Shown here: piece after piece, positions 14,672-15,313 of the stretch
Numbering within the stretch: position 1 is the stretch's first letter
Layout of the letters: every line of letters begins with the position of its first letter
Assembly (NCBI GenBank): GCA_050732575.1
Contig: JBOHRF010000104.1
Location: forward strand, 1 to 15,313
DNA: 15,313 bases
Source: JBBDWZ01 sp050732575
Lineage (GTDB): Bacteria; Gemmatimonadota; Gemmatimonadetes; Longimicrobiales; RSA9
Reading direction: 5' to 3'
Position numbers and translations under genes: made by a program
The notes under the pieces: generated by a model
Databases searched by the model: none
Told to the model about the DNA's origin: nothing
The model's input: the letters and a program-made list of their open reading frames with translations, nothing else

Positions 14672-14733
14672 GGCTAACCAATCGTTGCAGCCGACGCACC
14701 CTTCGGGTGCGCGGCTGAAACTCAACATTAGCA
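14672..14733 (+). other. attC: integron attC-like recombination site 2, altered core
   Basis: Again 62 bp. It starts GGCTAAC (14672-14678). The stem is CAGCCG-a-CGCACCC on the left with loop TTC and GGGTGCG-CGGCTG on the right, so one extrahelical A on the left arm, as in site 1. The inner box GTTGCAGC..GCTGAAAC is shared with site 1, which shows the two belong together. The right end reads ATTAGCA (14727-14733) where GTTRRRY is expected, so the G next to the strand-exchange point is lost. The site is either a decayed end or contains a read error. Confidence 0.72.
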
Positions 14734-15019
14734 GGATTTCGCGGGAGGCCGACAGTCACGCCGCCGACAGTTTTCGAACGCGCAGCTTCTTGCGTTGTTG
14801 TTCAACCTGCCACAAATCGTACTGTACTTGCTGCTGAAGCCGCTCTCCTCGTACCGCTCCACAACTTCTTTGCCAGGCGTTCGGGATCAAGCCCGTGATT
14901 GGTCCATGGTTGGGCCCGCGCGGTTAGGCGAGTTCGAGTCGACGATACACCAGCTCGAAGGATGCTGCGACGGCTGGAGCGCAGGGCCGAGTAAAGTACG
15001 CGTAATTCACTCCACGGGT
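14734..15019. other. 286-bp region without an intact gene; possible coding remnant on the minus strand
   Basis: No intact gene is convincing. On the minus strand, pieces in three frames read LDPERLAKK, then VERYEESGFS, then LWQVEQQRKKLRVRKLSAA (ending at TGA near 14758). Joined by frame changes they vaguely recall short helix-turn-helix accessory proteins of insertion sequences such as IS66, but this is weak. Two core-like 7-mers, GTTGGGC (14909-14915) and GTTAGGC (14923-14929), occur, yet no palindrome joins them to an inverse-core box. Confidence 0.25.
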
Positions 15020-15313
15020 TCAACAGTCCATGCGCAACGCATCGGCTGGATGCGCGCGTGTGGCTCGCCGCGCGGGGACCAGGGCAGCAAGCGTGGCAAC
15101 AATGGCCAGTATCGAGCTGGCCGCGATGAGGACATACGGGTCGGACGGCCCGACGTTGTAAAGCAAGTCCTGTACATACCGGGTGCTGACGAGCGATGCA
15201 GCAATGCCCGCGCTGACTCCGAGGCCGGCCAGCACCAGTGGGCCCTTGAGTACCAATCGAATGACGTTGCCGGCGGAAGCCCCCAGGGCCACGCGCAGTC
15301 CCATCTCACGCGT
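15020..15313 (-). CDS. ADOP-family permease, C-terminal FtsX domain (5' end outside window)
   Basis: The frame enters from the right edge (TREMGLRVALGASAGNVIRL, the conserved cytoplasmic loop of FtsX/MacB permeases), then passes two membrane helices (PLVLAGLGVSAGIAASLV and PYVLIAASSILAIVATLAAL) and ends with the family signature VPARRATRAHPADALRMDC before the stop at 15020-15022. It is thus the last 97 residues of a second ADOP-type or MacB-type permease, different in sequence from the one at 661-3083 but ending in the same way. Whether it is complete upstream cannot be seen. Confidence 0.88.
   Translation of the reverse strand, partial: TREMGLRVALGASAGNVIRLVLKGPLVLAGLGVSAGIAASLVSTRYVQDLLYNVGPSDPYVLIAASSILAIVATLAALVPARRATRAHPADALRMDC

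Larger units (their letters stand above)
13391..14727 (+). mobile_element. candidate integron gene cassette carrying the flavoprotein gene
   Basis: The segment between the core of attC-like site 1 and the core of site 2 has all parts of a cassette: 50 bp leader, one open reading frame in cassette orientation, about 90 bp of trailer and a closing attC-like site. Length is about 1.34 kb. No intI gene or attI site is in the window, so mobility would need an integrase elsewhere. T-runs in the coding part (near 13563 and 14471) stand out from the GC-rich surroundings and fit a foreign origin. The limits are inferred from the usual cut between G and TT of the core. Confidence 0.6.

Noticed and set aside
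14800..14929. third attC site between GTTCAAC (14800) and GTTAGGC (14923)
   Set aside because: The 7-mers fit the core consensus but the 116 bp between them show no complementary arms.
1..15313. CRISPR array, tRNA or rRNA gene
   Set aside because: No regularly spaced direct repeats, tRNA cloverleaf signature or rRNA-like conserved stretch was recognised by eye.

Overview
This GC-rich window probably comes from a Gemmatimonadota or Acidobacteriota genome or metagenomic contig. The evidence is indirect: two ADOP-type (MacB/FtsX) solitary permeases, a PknB-like kinase fused to a TolB/FlgO-like domain and TPRs, a TPR remnant of a second such protein, ECF sigma pieces including a SinA-like one, a spondin_N fragment and a CusCBA-like metal efflux locus. 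No rRNA, tRNA or CRISPR was seen.

Layout. 1-650 (+): the end of an ECF sigma factor, then a damaged membrane-protein gene overlapping it by ATGA. 661-3083 (-): an ADOP permease with one frameshift. 3150-3608 (+): the 3' half of an APH(6)-like aminoglycoside phosphotransferase. 3726-4432 (-): a VapBC-type toxin-antitoxin pair. 4482-8118 (-): a metal-efflux operon read as Cys-rich exported protein, TolC-like protein, CusB-like lipoprotein, then a CusA gene that has lost about 80 percent of its length. 8256-10775 (-): the Ser/Thr kinase-TPR protein, preceded 3 nt upstream by a spondin_N fragment (10779-11010). 11010-12182: a 5'-truncated TPR gene, an ECF sigma gene cut in the middle, and the first codons of an IS110-family transposase on the opposite strand. 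12222-12902 (+): a Crp/Fnr-type regulator. 13024-14733 (+): two genes, each followed by a 62-bp integron attC-like site. 15020-15313 (-): the end of a second ADOP permease.

The most interesting part is 13.0-14.7 kb. Two imperfect palindromes with inverse-core and core boxes, extrahelical bases and a shared inner box frame a flavoprotein gene resembling sulfide:quinone reductases, as in an integron gene cassette. The gene before the first site encodes a small protein of unrecognised function. No integrase gene is in view, so this looks like an integrase-less attC cluster or the far part of an integron. The second site carries ATT where the core needs GTT.

The window is also unusually damaged. 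Frame breaks (near 200, 3011, 4914, 6535 and 10921) often look like loss of one base from a doublet, and several abrupt junctions (near 200, 3140, 4964, 11008 and 12115) join gene pieces. True gene decay around mobile DNA and read or assembly error both fit, so the broken calls should be read with that in mind.
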